64,000 bases of DNA, taken from the NCBI RefSeq assembly GCF_018294505.1, contig NC_057812.1:61326013-61390012 (forward strand), given 5' to 3'. A program made the position numbers and the translations under genes. Below are positions 23,270-34,734 of the stretch, piece after piece (position 1 is the stretch's first letter; every line of letters begins with the position of its first letter). This DNA is from Triticum aestivum. Taxonomy: Eukaryota; Streptophyta; Magnoliopsida; Poales; Poaceae. The notes below the pieces were generated by a model. That model ran no database searches and was not told the DNA's origin. It worked only from the letters and a program-made list of their open reading frames with translations.

Positions 23270-23405
23270 TCATGTAAGGTTGGTCCGGGCCGCTTCATCC
23301 AACAGTAACGCTGAATCAAAATAAGACATTGATGGTAAGCAGTATGACGATCACTGCCCACAACTCTTTGTGTTCTACTCGTGCATATCATTTACGCATA
23401 GACCT

Positions 23406-23418
23406 GGCTCGGATGCCA
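23406..23418 (-). other. Primer-binding site of element C
   Basis: The minus strand reads TGGCATCCGAGCC beside the LTR, a diverged initiator-Met tRNA site. Confidence 0.7.
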
Positions 23419-23419
23419 C

Positions 23420-25154
23420 TATTGGGAACGTAGCATGCAATTTCAAAAATTTCATACGCTCACGCAAGCTCTATCTAGGAGATGCATAGTAATGAGAGGG
23501 GAAGGGTGTGTCCATGTACCCTCATAAACTGAAAGCGGAAGCGTTTGACAACGCGGTTGATGTAGTCGAACTTCTTGTCGTTCCGACCAATCAAGCACAG
23601 AATATACAACATCTCCGAGTTCTGCACACGTTCAGCTCGATGACGTCCCTCGAACTCTTGATCTAGCAAAGTGTCGAGGGAGAGTTTTGTCAGCACGATG
23701 ACGAGCTGACGGTGATGATGAAGTGATCCGTGCAGGGCTTTGCCTAAGCACTACGACAAGATCACCAGTGGCGTAAACTGTGGAGGGGGGTGCCGCACAC
23801 GGCTAACAATCGTTGTCATGTGTTCTAGTGGTGACCCCCCCTCATATATATAGGTTGGAGGGGAGGAGAGGCAGCCAAGGGGGCGCCCCAAGTAGGAGGA
23901 ATCCGACATGGGCACCTCCCAATTCGGCCTCCCCCCTTCCATATCCATCCGAAGGGGGAAGGAAGGAGGAGGGAGGAGGGAAGGAAGGGGGAGGCTGAAT
24001 CCCTCCCCTTCCTTTCTCCCTTCTCCTCTTTCCTTCCCCCATATTTTGGCCTACATGGGGCGCACCAGCCCCTTAGGGACTGGTCTGTCCCCCTCTTGGC
24101 CCATTAAGGCCCATGTAGTTGCCGGGGGGATGCCCGGAACCCCTTTGGGTGACCCGATATGCACTTGGTGCCCCGGAACACTTCCGGTGTCCGAATACCA
24201 TCATAATATATATCAATCTTTACCTCTCGGCCATTTCGAGACTCATTGTCATGTACGTGATCTCATCTGGGACTCCGAACAACATTCAGTCACCAAATCA
24301 CATAACTCATATAATACAAAATTGTCATCGAATGTTAAGCGTGCGGACCCTACGGGTTCGAGAATTATGTAGACATGACCAAGACACCTCTCCGGTCAAT
24401 AACCAACAGCGGAACCTGATTGCTCATATTGGTTTCTACATATTCTACAAAGATCTTTATCGGTCGTACCGTAATGACAACATACGCTATTCCCTTTGTC
24501 ATTGGTATGTTACTTGCCCGAGATTCGATCGTCGATATCTTCATACCTAGTTCAATCTCGTTAAGGGCAAGTCTCTTTTCTCGTTTCATAATACATCATC
24601 CTGTAACTAACTCATTAGTCATATTTCTTGCAAGGCTTGTCATGATGTGTATTACCGAGAGGGCCCAGAGATACCTCTCTGATACTCGGAGTGACAAATC
24701 CTAATCTCGATCTATGCCAACCGAACAAACACCTCCGAAGTTACCTGTAGAGCATCTTTATAATAACCCAGTTATGTTGTGACATTTGATAGCACACAAG
24801 GTATTCCTCCGGTATCCGGGAGTTGCATAATCTCATAGTCAAAGGAATATGTATATGACATGAAGAAAGCAATAGCAATACAACTGAACGATCAATATGC
24901 TAAGCTAACAGATGGGTCTTGTCCATCAAATCATTCTTCTATTGATGTGATCCCGTTCGTCTAATTACAACACATGTCTATGGTTAGGAAAGTTAACCAT
25001 CTTTGATTAACGAGCTAGTCTAGTAGAGGCTCACTAGGGACACAATGTTTTGTCTATGTATCGACACATGTATCGACACAGTATTCTAGCATGAATAATA
25101 AACATTTATCACAAATAACAACTTTATTATTGCCTCTACGGCATATTTCCTTCA
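23420..25154 (-). repeat. 5' LTR of element C
   Basis: About 1.74 kb. On the minus strand it starts TGAAGGAAATATGCC (25154 leftwards) and ends at 23420 with a mutated terminal dinucleotide (TA for TG on the plus strand). A TATATATA box lies at about 23845-23852 (minus). A purine/pyrimidine inverted repeat (23951-24040) lies upstream of it. Reading frames inside it are fortuitous. Confidence 0.88.
23951..24040. repeat. Homopurine/homopyrimidine inverted repeat
   Basis: A 44-base nearly pure purine tract (23951-23994) is followed, after a short CTGAATC spacer, by a 40-base pyrimidine tract (24001-24040) largely complementary to it. This could form a long hairpin. It lies about 100 bases upstream of the element C TATA box. 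Confidence 0.75.
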
Positions 25155-26433
25155 TAATCTCCCTTAACTTTACATCCGGTTTGCGTGGGCATACAGACCA
25201 TGTTAGATAGCAAAAATGATCCAGATGCGTCGTTCCGAATATTCGCAAGCCTTATGCAAAAACGTTGGAGATGCCCACAAGAAATTAGACATCACAATAC
25301 TTTGAGCCTTCAATTTGAGCTCCTCGTAAGAAAAGAAAAAAGCCTTCAATTTTAGCAAGCGTCTGCTCCTATAGTTACATCAGGGATGATCGTCTGCGGA
25401 GAATCTAACTAGTTACTAAGCTCCCAAGAAATTCGAGCTCCTAGTGAATCGTTGTTTGCGAGGGGCGTGTGGGACCGTTTGATAGTGGGTGAGACACATT
25501 CAAGAGTCTTTTGGGCCGTTCTCATGAGTCGTGGCCTCGTGGGTCATCTGGTCAAACTAAGATATGAACGTTCTCCTGATTTCTCTCTCCCTCACCGTCG
25601 GCCGCCTCCAACACCAAGCCCTCGCCCCTCCCTCCCCCACCCCATGCGATTCCCCCCTTCCCATGCGATTCCCTCCCCCAGTCCACTTCCCCCTGTGATT
25701 CCATCCCTCACCCCTCCCCCACCCTTGTCGTGCTGAGGGCCAAGGCGGATGAGCCACCGAGGTGGAAGAGGGAGGTGGTGGAGCCTGTTGTTCTCTCAAG
25801 CAGGGGGAGCTGCTTCTGCCACCTGGGAGTTCCTCTTCGTATCGGCTTCTTCAGTGGACATGTGAAGGTATGTAGGGCTGTATTCGGTTGCGGCCTTGCG
25901 GGGCTTCGTTGTCGTGTTGTTCGTATTCCCGCGCTGCATCTAGGGTTCGATTTCATTGCCTTCCATTTTAGTGGGGTTGTCTCGGCTGAAACATGTCCAA
26001 ATAGTGGAGGTGATTGAATCAAAACTTGTAATGTTGTTGTTAATTTCACTAGTTTGGCATCCATTTTAAGATGAGGATGCTGCTGCAACATGTATATGCA
26101 CTTTAGATTTCTGATATTGCCATTCATTAATCAAAACTAGGCTGATTCATTAATCAAAACTAGGTTGTATCATTACTAGTTGATGTAGTTAAAATAGTTC
26201 CGAGTTGATGCGATATCTAATTGTGTACCTTGGTATAGGAATTGTAATTTGGAATTTATTTGAAACTCGGTATATGAAGTTTCCTCTTATTTACTTTTCC
26301 ATATTTGTCTGGGCGAGGTGGGTGGCAGCGCTGCTTGTTTCTGGAGCGTTTGGGCGTGGGTGTTCTTGATCTGCGGGGTCCGGCACCAGAGACGTGCTCT
26401 GTGTTTGCCCGGAATGGAAAAAGGACCAGGTGG
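25155..26433 (+). other. Non-retrotransposon-looking island, possible 5' end of a host gene
   Basis: About 1.28 kb between element C and LTR D that matches no retrotransposon feature I recognise. On the plus strand a C/T-rich stretch (about 25571-25735) is followed by a GC-rich segment and a good splice-donor match AAG/GTATGT (GT at 25868-25869). An AT-rich, intron-like sequence follows to 26433. This looks like the leader and first exon of a grass gene, but no ATG frame with a recognisable domain is present. A short tandem duplication of TTCATTAATCAAAACTAGG lies near 26125-26170. It could instead be a captured fragment or an old DNA transposon. Confidence 0.35.
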
Positions 26434-27217
26434 ATGATATGTCTCCAACGTATCTATAATTTTTTATTGTTCCATGCTATTATATTATCTGTTTTGGATG
26501 TTTAATGGGCATTAATATGCTCTTTTATATTATTTTTGGGACTAACCTATTAACCGGAGGCCCAGTGCCAGTTTCTGGGTGTTTTTGCCTATTTCAGTAT
26601 TTCGCAGAAAAGGAATATCAAACGGAATCCAAACGGAACGAAACCTTAGCGTGGATCTTTCTTGGAACAAACGCAATCCAGGAGACTTGGAGTGGAAGTC
26701 AGAGACGCAACGAGGCAGCCACGAGGCAGGAGGGCGCGCCCAGGGGGTAGGCGTGCCCCCACCCTCGTGGGCCCCTCGTAGCTCCACCGACGTACTTCTT
26801 TCGCCTATATATACTCTTATACCCTAAAAACATCCAGGGGAGCCACGAAACCACTTTTCCACCGCCGCAACCTTTTGTACCCGTGAGATCCCATCTGGGG
26901 CCTTTTTCGGCGATTTGCCGGAGGGGGAATCGATCATGGAGGGCTTCTACATCAACACCATAGCCTCTCTGATGATGTGTGAGTAGTTTAGCACAGACCT
27001 TCAAGTCCATAGTTATTAGCTATATGGCTTCTTCTCTCTCTTTGGTTCTCAATACAAAGTTCTTCTCCATGTTCTTGGAGATCTATTCGATGTAATATTC
27101 TTTTGCGGTGTGTTTGCCGAGATTCGATGAATTGTGGATTTATGATCAAGTTGATCTATGAACAATATTTGGTTCTTCTATGAATTCTTATATGCATGAT
27201 TTGATATCTTTGCAAGT
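26434..27217 (+). repeat. Element D: head of a Gypsy LTR (same family as element G)
   Basis: It starts TGATATGTCTCCAACG and is collinear with the LTRs at 36091 and 50565: GC-rich dyad (about 26715-26770), TATATATA box at 26806-26813, then the AATTCTTATATGCATGATT region. It is broken at 27217 by Copia element E, so only the first 784 bases of the LTR are in view. Whether it is a 5' LTR or solo LTR cannot be seen. Confidence 0.88.
26806..26813 (+). promoter_or_regulatory. TATA box of LTR D
   Basis: TATATATA, 35-90 bases downstream of the GC-rich dyad, at the same place as in the two LTRs of element G. Confidence 0.6.
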
Positions 27218-28580
27218 TGTAAGTGCATCTAGTGCCACCCCTAGTTGGTCTTGGAGTATTGACGACAAACTTGGTTGAGGGACTAATGTGTTTGTGAGAA
27301 TTGCAGGACAACACATGTAGTAGTCCCTCATTGATTCGGTTTACCTACCGGAGATGACCCCTAAAAATGTATGAAGACATTGAAGACAAAGGTGGTATGT
27401 GAAGATATTCACATTGAAGACTATGACAAGAGAAGACATCGCATGAAGACTATGACAAGAGAAGACATCGCATGAAGACTATGGAGCGCGAAGACTTAGT
27501 TGTTTCATTGTTTCCTTTTCTTCTTTGTTGAGTCATAGGAACCACAGTACTATTAAGTGGGGTCCCAGTGAACAAAGTCAGAGTGACTGAAGTGATGCTT
27601 AACCACAATCCTATGTCTTCGAGCGAAGACAATGAGAGCAAAACTTATCCAGAGCTGGATAAGTCAACTTTACTTGTAGCCCAAGTAAAGTTGCCGCATG
27701 TGTTTGAAATCTGATCGTTGGAACATGTGACAGCTCCTTAGTGACCCAGGGTCATTTCGGAGAAATTAGTTCGGGTTGCCTAGTGGCTATAAATAGCCCA
27801 CCCCCTACAACATAAATTGGCTGGCTGCTCAGAGTTAGTACACGGCTTTTGTCGTTTGAGAGCAACCCACCTCGAAGCCTTTGAGAGAGAAATCCTTGCG
27901 AGGACAAAGCCCTAAACACCCAGAGACAAAGAGTGTTAGGCATCACCGAATCTTCATGTCTGTGTGATCTAAAGACTTGTTACACTTGAGGACTGTGGAT
28001 CCTCCAGTCGGTTAGGCATCGCGTTCTGAGCATCCAAGAGTCATTGTGGATCGCTGGTGAACGAAGTATGTGAAGGTTTGGAAGTCTACCTTGAAGACTT
28101 ACCTGAGTGATTGGGTGAAGACTGGGTGTCCTTAGCTCAAGGGGAATAAGGTGAAGACAAGGTCTTCTGAGTTAAATCTCAGCCTCCCTAACCAAACGTA
28201 CAGTTGTCACAGCAACTGGAACTGGTCCAACAAATCATTGTCTTCAACAAGCAACTGGTTCTATCCTTTCCTTCTCTTATTTACAGTTGGTCCTTGTGAA
28301 GTCATTGCCAGCTTGCATTATCTGTTTGTCTTCACTGTGTGTCTGTTTGTTCTAATTGGCTTCATACTATCTTCCATCCTGATCCATACTGCCTAGCTGC
28401 TATTAGTCTTCGTGCTTTCACTACTTTGTATACTTGACTATGGCTTGCCTAGTGTAGTCTACCTTCCGCTGCATGTTTATAGGTTCATTTCTATCGTTTG
28501 TCTTTGAAACTTCTATGTTTTGAAGACTTTCATAAAAATCGCCTATTCAGCCCCCCTCTAGTCGATCACTAGCACTTTCA
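27218..28580 (+). repeat. 5' LTR of element E
   Basis: It starts TGTAAGTGCATC and ends GCACTTTCA. It has a TATA box CTATAAATAG (27787-27796) and is rich in GAAGAC hexamers, including a 29-base unit repeated in tandem (27415-27473). The small plus-strand frames are not genes. Confidence 0.9.
27787..27796 (+). promoter_or_regulatory. TATA box of element E LTR
   Basis: CTATAAATAG in a GC-rich context, the best core-promoter match in the LTR. Confidence 0.65.
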
Positions 28581-28582
28581 AT

Positions 28583-28594
28583 TGGTATCAGAGC
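28583..28594 (+). other. Primer-binding site of element E
   Basis: TGGTATCAGAGC, two bases after the LTR end, is a perfect initiator-Met tRNA primer site. Confidence 0.95.
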
Positions 28595-28646
28595 AAGGTA
28601 CTCCCTTGTTCTGTGTGATTCGGTTTAACCACGTGGAGTTCTAGCT

Positions 28647-31180
28647 ATGTCAACTGCAGGGATAATCAAAGTCTCCATTGCGTGCCCCGTCTTCGATGGA
28701 ACTGAATATCCCTACTGGAAGAATAAGATGCGTATGCATCTTGAAGACATTGATGTCGACCTCTGGTATGTCTTCAAGAATGGCGTTCGCAAGACTGGTG
28801 AAGGTGTCACCCTGCTGATGTCAAGAAGTTCGTTCAACTGGATTCTACTGCGAAGAACATCATCTGTGGTCATCTGACCAAAGGACAGTATGGCCGTGTG
28901 AGTGCTCTGGAGACATCAAAGCTAGTCTGGGACTGGCTCTCCAAGGTCAACGAAGGCGTCTCAACCTAGAGAGATCAAATGATCAGTGTCCTTCGCAACC
29001 TCTTCAACTGCTTCAAGAGAAACGACAATGAGAATGTTCAGCTCACGTTTGATCGCCTCACTGACATCACAAATGAGCTTCAAGCTCTCGACGCTACTGA
29101 GATCACCAAACATGAAATCGTCAAGACGCTCCTGAGATCACTTGACAGCTCGTTTGACACCCTAGCCCTGATGATTCAAGAATGCCCCGACATCAAGACA
29201 CTCGATCCGTCTGACATACTTGAAAGGCTCAACACACATGAGTTTCAGCTTTCTGAGAAAAGAAATATCTACGGTCCCAACTATGGTCGAACTCGCGCCT
29301 TGAAGGCAAAAGCTATTTCCTCATCTGAAGAAGAATCTGACTGCAGTTCTGATGATCCTGAAGACATTGGAAAGGAGCTTGCTATGCTTGTGAAGAAGTT
29401 CCAGAAATTCACCAAGAAGAAAGGCTTCAGAAAGTGTTCATGATCCAGCTCAAGGAATGATGAAGCTTCTACTCATGACTACAAGAAGAGAACATGCCAC
29501 AAGTGCAAGAAACCTGGTCACTACATCTCTCAGTGTCCGCAGTGGGACAATGAGAACAAGAAGAAGAAGAAGAAGAAGAAGAAGAGCAAGGAATATGATT
29601 CTGATGACAAGAAGAAGAAGAAATACTCAAAGTCTTCTTCCAATTCTTCCTCAAAGTCTTCATCACACAAAAAGAGCTCATCTGGCAAGGCTCATGCGTT
29701 TGTTCGCAAGGAAATGGATTCAGAGGAGGAGTCTGCTTCTGAGGAGGCGGATGTGGAGTCTGAGGAGGAGTCCGACTCCAGCGTCGCAAGTCTAGCTACA
29801 GCCTATGTTGCCAAGTCCATCTTCAATACTGAAGACAATGCTTCCATCACCCACGCTGATGACAAGGACGACTCTGCTCCCACCTATTGCTTCATGGCAT
29901 GTGTTGCCAAGGTAAACTCACGCAATGCTCACTAACAAACATCCAGTGAGGATGACTCCGATTGTGATTCCAAACCCAGCTACAAAACACTTGCTAAAAT
30001 TGCAACTGAACAACAGAAAGCTATGGAACATATTCAAAAACTATTAGACAAAAGCGATGACCTGTTGGATGCTGAAATGACTCGATCTTAGTCCTTAATT
30101 GAAGACATAAAAAATCTTCATGTTAAGTATGAGGAACTTGAAAGTCATCATGAAACGCTCTCAACAACTCATGAAAAGCTTTCCTATGATTATCTTCAAA
30201 GGAAGCGAGAACTTGAGAAATTGAGAGCGGTTCATGAAGATCTTCAAAAGGAAAACGAGTCACTTCACGCTCAACATATTAGTCCCGCTCAGGAAGGTTT
30301 TGAACCACCATGTCTAAAATGCCTTGAGCGTGATAACGCTACTTCTGTTGTTGAATGTTCTACTGCTGCTACTGTAGCAATATCTTCAACTGCTGATGTG
30401 GTAACTAACCCCTCTGCTGAGGATACCACTACTATTGCTGATGAAAATGCCAGGTTGAAGACATTGCTTGAAACAGGAATGTACAAAAGTCTCAAAGGGC
30501 ATCAGACATTGTGCAATGTCCTCAAAAAGCAGATTCTGAACCAAAACCCTAGGAAAGAGGGTGTTGGGTTTGAGAGGAAAATGAATGTTGATGGCTCCTA
30601 CTGGAAGCCTGAGCAGTACCCCAAGACCACATGGGTTGCTGCAAAGGGACCTTCAATGGATCAATCCACCTTATCTGGCTGCACTTGTGCTAACTCTATT
30701 TTCATTGATGAATCCTTTGATGCAAACTATAAACTATTTAAGAATCAGAATGGTGAAGTGTTTGCCAGGTATATTGGTACTAACTACAGGAATGGGCCAC
30801 CTATGAAGAAAGTCTGGGTGCCCAAAAGGTGTCTGGAGAATCTTCTAGTGAATGTCGTCATGACACCACAAGGGAAGAAGACAAATCACAGACCACAGGC
30901 TTCATATGGTCCAAAGGCTTCATACAGACAGAGGACTCACCTGAGTCGCACTAACACAAATGTTTTACAGGGAAACCATACTCAGGCCTATGAATATGAG
31001 CGTGTTTTATCAAACCGCCATGTTCATAAGACCCAAAACTACTCTGCTTATTCTTATGAGTATTATTCACCACCTGCGAGACTATTTTCTAGGGCTTCAA
31101 AGCCAAAGTTCTCAGATGCTGCACTTAGACTCATTGCTTCGAAGCCACCCCTGAAGATGTGGGTGGCTAAGAAAGCTTAA
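28647..31180 (+). pseudogene. gag region of element E
   Basis: The start is ATG 28647 (MSTAGIIKVSIACPVFDG). The Copia gag domain (VFDGTEYPYWKNKMRMHLED) is interrupted by a base loss near 28815, a TAG at 28967-28969 and a TGA near 29441-29443. It continues in frames 28979-29443, 29457-29935 and 30221-31180. A CCHC knuckle (CHKCKKPGHYISQC) is encoded at about 29488-29530, followed by a poly-lysine run from nine AAG codons (29558-29584), serine- and acid-rich tracts, and a coiled-coil-like tail. The frame ends with TAA at 31178-31180. Gag would build the particle; this copy is disabled. Confidence 0.85.
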
Positions 31181-31440
31181 CTCTCTTTTGCAGGGAAAGC
31201 TCTCCAGCTGAAAATCAAATGTGTCTGAAGCTATTGCTGGGGACCTTAAACGTCTTGTGGGGCACAAGATAAAATTCCCAAATAATCTTATTATGTATTT
31301 CATTTCTGAGTCGCTTAACATGCATCCTATGAGTTCTAACCTGGGTCTAAGCTTTCATAATTAACTTGCTCGTCAAATGCTTATGCTTCACAATACTCTT
31401 CGTGAAGACTATCCCCCTAACTATTCTGTAGGGCATGACA
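31181..31440 (+). other. Spacer between gag and pol of element E
   Basis: About 260 bases without an open frame. It begins with a splice-acceptor-like CTCTCTTTTGCAG (AG ends at 31193) and ends near another (CTATTCTGTAG, ends 31431). It may be an intron-like or regulatory spacer that sets the gag to pol ratio, or simply decayed coding sequence. Confidence 0.4.
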
Positions 31441-32800
31441 CCAGCTGCTTCAGAGTGGATTATCGATAGTGGATGCACTAATCATATGACTGGTGATCAA
31501 AGTCTTCTCATGGACTCAACCTTATGACCATCTGAGAAGAGTCACATCACATTTGCTGACACTGGTAAAAGCAAGGTATTGGGTCTAGGTAGAGTTGCAA
31601 TCTCAAAGGATCAGCACATGGATAAAGTGATGCTTGTTGAATCCCTTGGTTTCAACTTAATGTCTATCTCAATGCTTTGTGACTTGAACATGATTGTGAT
31701 ATTTGGAAAATATCGGTGCCTTGTTCTAATGGAATCTGACAAGTCTCTAGTCTTTGAAGGGTATCGCAAAGATGATTTGTACATGGTAGATTTCTCAGCG
31801 GGACCACAACTTGCCATATGTCTTCTTGCAAAAGCTTCAGAGTGCTAGCTCTGGCATCGGAGGCTAGGGCATGCTGGCATGAGGAACTTGCAGACTCTCG
31901 CAAAGAACAAGCACGTCATAGGCATTGAGGGTGTCAAGTTCAAGAAGGACCACTTATGCAGTGCCTGCGAAGCTGGAAAGATGGCGAGGGCCAAGCATCC
32001 CTCAAAGACAATCATGACAATGAATCAACCTTTCGAATTGTTGATGATTATTCAAGATATACATGGGTACATATAATCCTCTACAAGACTAAAGTGCAGG
32101 ATGTCTTCAGACGCTTCGCCAATTGAGCCATGAACAACTATGGCGTCAAGATCAAGCACATCAGAAGTGACAATGGCATTGAATTCAAGAACACCGGCCT
32201 CAACACATATCTTGATACATTGGGCATCACTCATGAGTTCTCAGCTCCCTACACGCCGCAGCAGAATGGCATCATGGAAGGCAAGAACATAACACTCATT
32301 GAGATGGCTCAGACGATGCTCGATGAATACAAGACACCAAGAAAGTTTTGTCCTGAAGCTATTGATACTGCATGCCATGTCATCAACCGTGTTTATCTTC
32401 ACAAGCTTCTGAGGAAAACATCCTATAAACTCCTCATTGGTAAGAAGCCAAATGTCAGTTACTTCAGAGTATTTGGTGCTAGGTGCGGGATCAAGGATCC
32501 ACATCACACTTAAAAATTTGCACCGAAAGCACATGAAGGTTTTATGCTTGGTTACAAAAAAGATTCACACCCCTACAGAGTCTTCAACCTCTTTCACTAT
32601 AAAGTGGTTGAAAGTGTGGATGTGCGGTTCAATGAGACTAACGGCTCACAAAGAGAGCACCTGCCAAATGTGCTAGATGAAATCCCACCCAGTGAATCCA
32701 TCAAGCTTATGGGAACTGGAGAAATCATATCGTCTAAAGTACAGCCTGAAGAGGAACTTATCATTTCTGCACCTAATCAACCTGAAGACAATGCTTAGCC
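31441..32800 (+). pseudogene. Protease and integrase of element E
   Basis: The protease active site is encoded at about 31453-31490 (SEWIIDSGCTNHMTG). Next comes the pre-integrase domain with its H-H-C-C motif (LWHRRLGHAG to CSACEAGK, 31850-31980), with an in-frame stop at its start. The integrase core follows: the second and third catalytic residues are in SDNGIEF (about 32168) and QQNGIMEGKN (about 32260). The segment normally carrying the first catalytic Asp is missing, because a deletion joins the PFELL block to VDDYSRYTW near 32045. A TGA lies at 32125-32127. Integration activity is lost. Confidence 0.85.
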
Positions 32801-32989
32801 TGAAGACAATCCTTCAAATGATGACAATGATCAGCAAGAGCAAAATCTTCGTCCAGTTCATCCTCGTGTTGCAAATGAAGTACAGATTGAGAAGATAATT
32901 GATAGCATCAATGCACCTGGTCCACTCACTCGTTCAAGGGCAACACAACTAGCAAATTTCTATGGGCACTTTGCATTTGTCTCAATATC

Positions 32990-34531
32990 TGAACCCAAGA
33001 AAGTTGATGAAGACTTCATGGAACCTGAATGGATTGAAGCCATGCAAGAAGAGCTTCAACAATTTGAGCTGAATAATGTTTGGGAATTGGTCAAGCGTCC
33101 TGATCCTCGTAAGCACAATATCATAGGCACTAAATGGATATATCGCAACAAGCAAGATGAGCATGGTCAAGTTGTCAGAAACAAGGCTCATCTTGTTGCT
33201 CAAGGATACACTCAAGTTGAAGGAATTGACTTCGATTAAACATTTGCTCCTGTGGCTAGGCTTGAAGCTATTCGCATACTGCTAGCCTATGCAAATCATC
33301 ATAACATTCTTCTGTATCAAATGGATGTGAAGAGTGCCTTTCTCAGTGGCAAGATTGATGAAGAAGTGTATGTTGCATAACCGCCTGGTTTTGAAGATCC
33401 AAAACATCCTGGCATGGTTTACAAGCTCAACAAGGCACTGTATGGCCTCAAACAAGCCCCTCGTGCTTGGTATGACACACTCAAAGACTTCCTGAAGAGC
33501 AAAGGCTTCAAACCTGGTTCCCTGGATCCCACACTCTTCACGAAGACATATGATGGTGAACTGTTTGTGTGCCAAATATATGTGGATGACATTATCTTCG
33601 GCTGCACTAATCAAAAATATAGTGATGAGTTTGGACACATGATGCAAGAGAAATATCAGATGTCCATGATGGGTGAGCTGAAGTTATTCCTTGGTCTTCA
33701 AATACGGCAGCAACGCAATGGCATCTTCATATCTCAAGAGAAATACCTCAAAGATTGCCTGAAGAAGTTTGGAATGCAAGACTGCAAAGGTTACACGACA
33801 CTAATGCCAACCAAGAGTCATCTTGGTCCAGACGCAGATGGTAAAGAGTTCGATCAAAAGGTATACCGCTCCTTGATTGGTTCTTTGCTTTATTTATGTG
33901 CATCTAGGCCAGATATCATGCTTAGTGTTTGCATGTGTGCCTGATTCCAAGCGGCACCAAAGGAATCGCATCACTTAGCTGTGAAGCAAATTCTTTGATA
34001 TTTGGCTTACACCCCAACACTAGGATTATGGTATCCAAAGGGCTCAGAGTTTGATCTAGTTGGATTCTCGGATGCTGATTATGCTGGTGACAAGGTGGAT
34101 CGCAAGTCTACATCACGCACATGTCAATTTCTGGGATGATCACTTGTGTGTTGGTCTTCGAAGAACATAACTGTGTATCTCTCTCCACTGCTGAATTTGA
34201 ATACATTGCTGCTGGATCTTGCTGCGCTCAGCTTCTATGGATGAAGCAAACACTCAAAGACTATGTCATTCATCTGAAGCAAGTGCTACTCTACCGCGAC
34301 AATGAAAGCGCCATCAAGATTGCCAACAACCCAGTCCAGCACTCGAAGACAAAGCACATTCAGATCCGTCATCACTTTCCCAGAGATCATGTCATCAAGG
34401 AAGATACTGATATCATTCATGTCAACACTGAAGAGCAACTGGCAGATATCTTCACAAAGCCCTTGGATGAGAAAAGGTTTTGCAAGTTACGGTGTGAGCT
34501 AAATATCTTGGAATTCTCAAATGTCCTGTGA
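32990..34531 (+). pseudogene. Reverse transcriptase and RNase H of element E
   Basis: The frame begins near EPEWIEAMQEEL (33021) and shows the Copia RT blocks GTKWIYRNKQDE, MDVKSAFLSG, LYGLKQAPRAWYD and the catalytic YVDD (about 33577-33588). RNase H follows (GFSDADYAGD near 34070, STAEFEYIAA near 34180, ADIFTKPLD near 34445). The gene ends at TGA 34529-34531. It is broken by TAA 33237-33239, TAA 33378-33380, TGA 33942-33944, TGA 33996-33998 and TGA 34136-34138; four of these five fit a C-to-T change. All catalytic motifs checked are still readable. Confidence 0.92.
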
Positions 34532-34734
34532 TCAGGCACACATCCTAACACTTATGCATGTTGATGACTTAGATGTGCAACACATGAAGTAACATGTATC
34601 TTCAATCAATGAAGACTTACACTCTAAGTGTGAATACATTAACGCGGAATTTGACTTCGGAGCGCCACGATAATTGTACGCCGTGTCTAGGTCTAATACT
34701 TCCTACACGATGGGTAATGCCGTGGTTCTAAGTA
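34532..34734 (+). other. Start of the 3' untranslated region of element E
   Basis: Non-coding sequence after the pol stop, cut by the LTR of element F at 34735. The remainder of E, with its 3' LTR, should lie right of the window. Confidence 0.55.

Larger units (their letters stand above)
23270..25154 (-). mobile_element. Element C: BARE/Angela-type Copia, 5' LTR and leader only
   Basis: LTR, primer-binding site and about 135 bases of leader of a minus-strand Copia element, cut by the insertion of element A. The leader (23273-23419) is clearly homologous to 48530-48677 of element H (shared CCGGGCCGCTTCATCC and TTTGTGTTCTACTCGTGCAT), which confirms the family. The remainder lies left of the window. 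Confidence 0.88.
27218..34734 (+). mobile_element. Element E: SIRE/Maximus-like Copia LTR retrotransposon (5' LTR to pol end)
   Basis: A plus-strand Copia element with a 1363-base LTR, an initiator-Met primer-binding site, a long gag with a CCHC knuckle and coiled-coil tail, and PR-INT-RT-RH in Copia order. Its 3' LTR is missing in the window because element F starts at 34735. It inserted in LTR D at 27217/27218. Gag length and the tail region suggest the SIRE/Maximus lineage (inference). At least seven premature stops and an integrase deletion make it inactive. Confidence 0.88.

Noticed and set aside
25730..26017. Plus-strand frame of 95 codons in the non-TE island as a gene
   Set aside because: It has no ATG start (GTG), crosses the likely splice donor at 25868 and shows no domain; only the region is reported.
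29469..29789. Minus-strand Ser/Cys-rich frame
   Set aside because: Shadow of the lysine- and serine-rich gag tail of element E on the plus strand.
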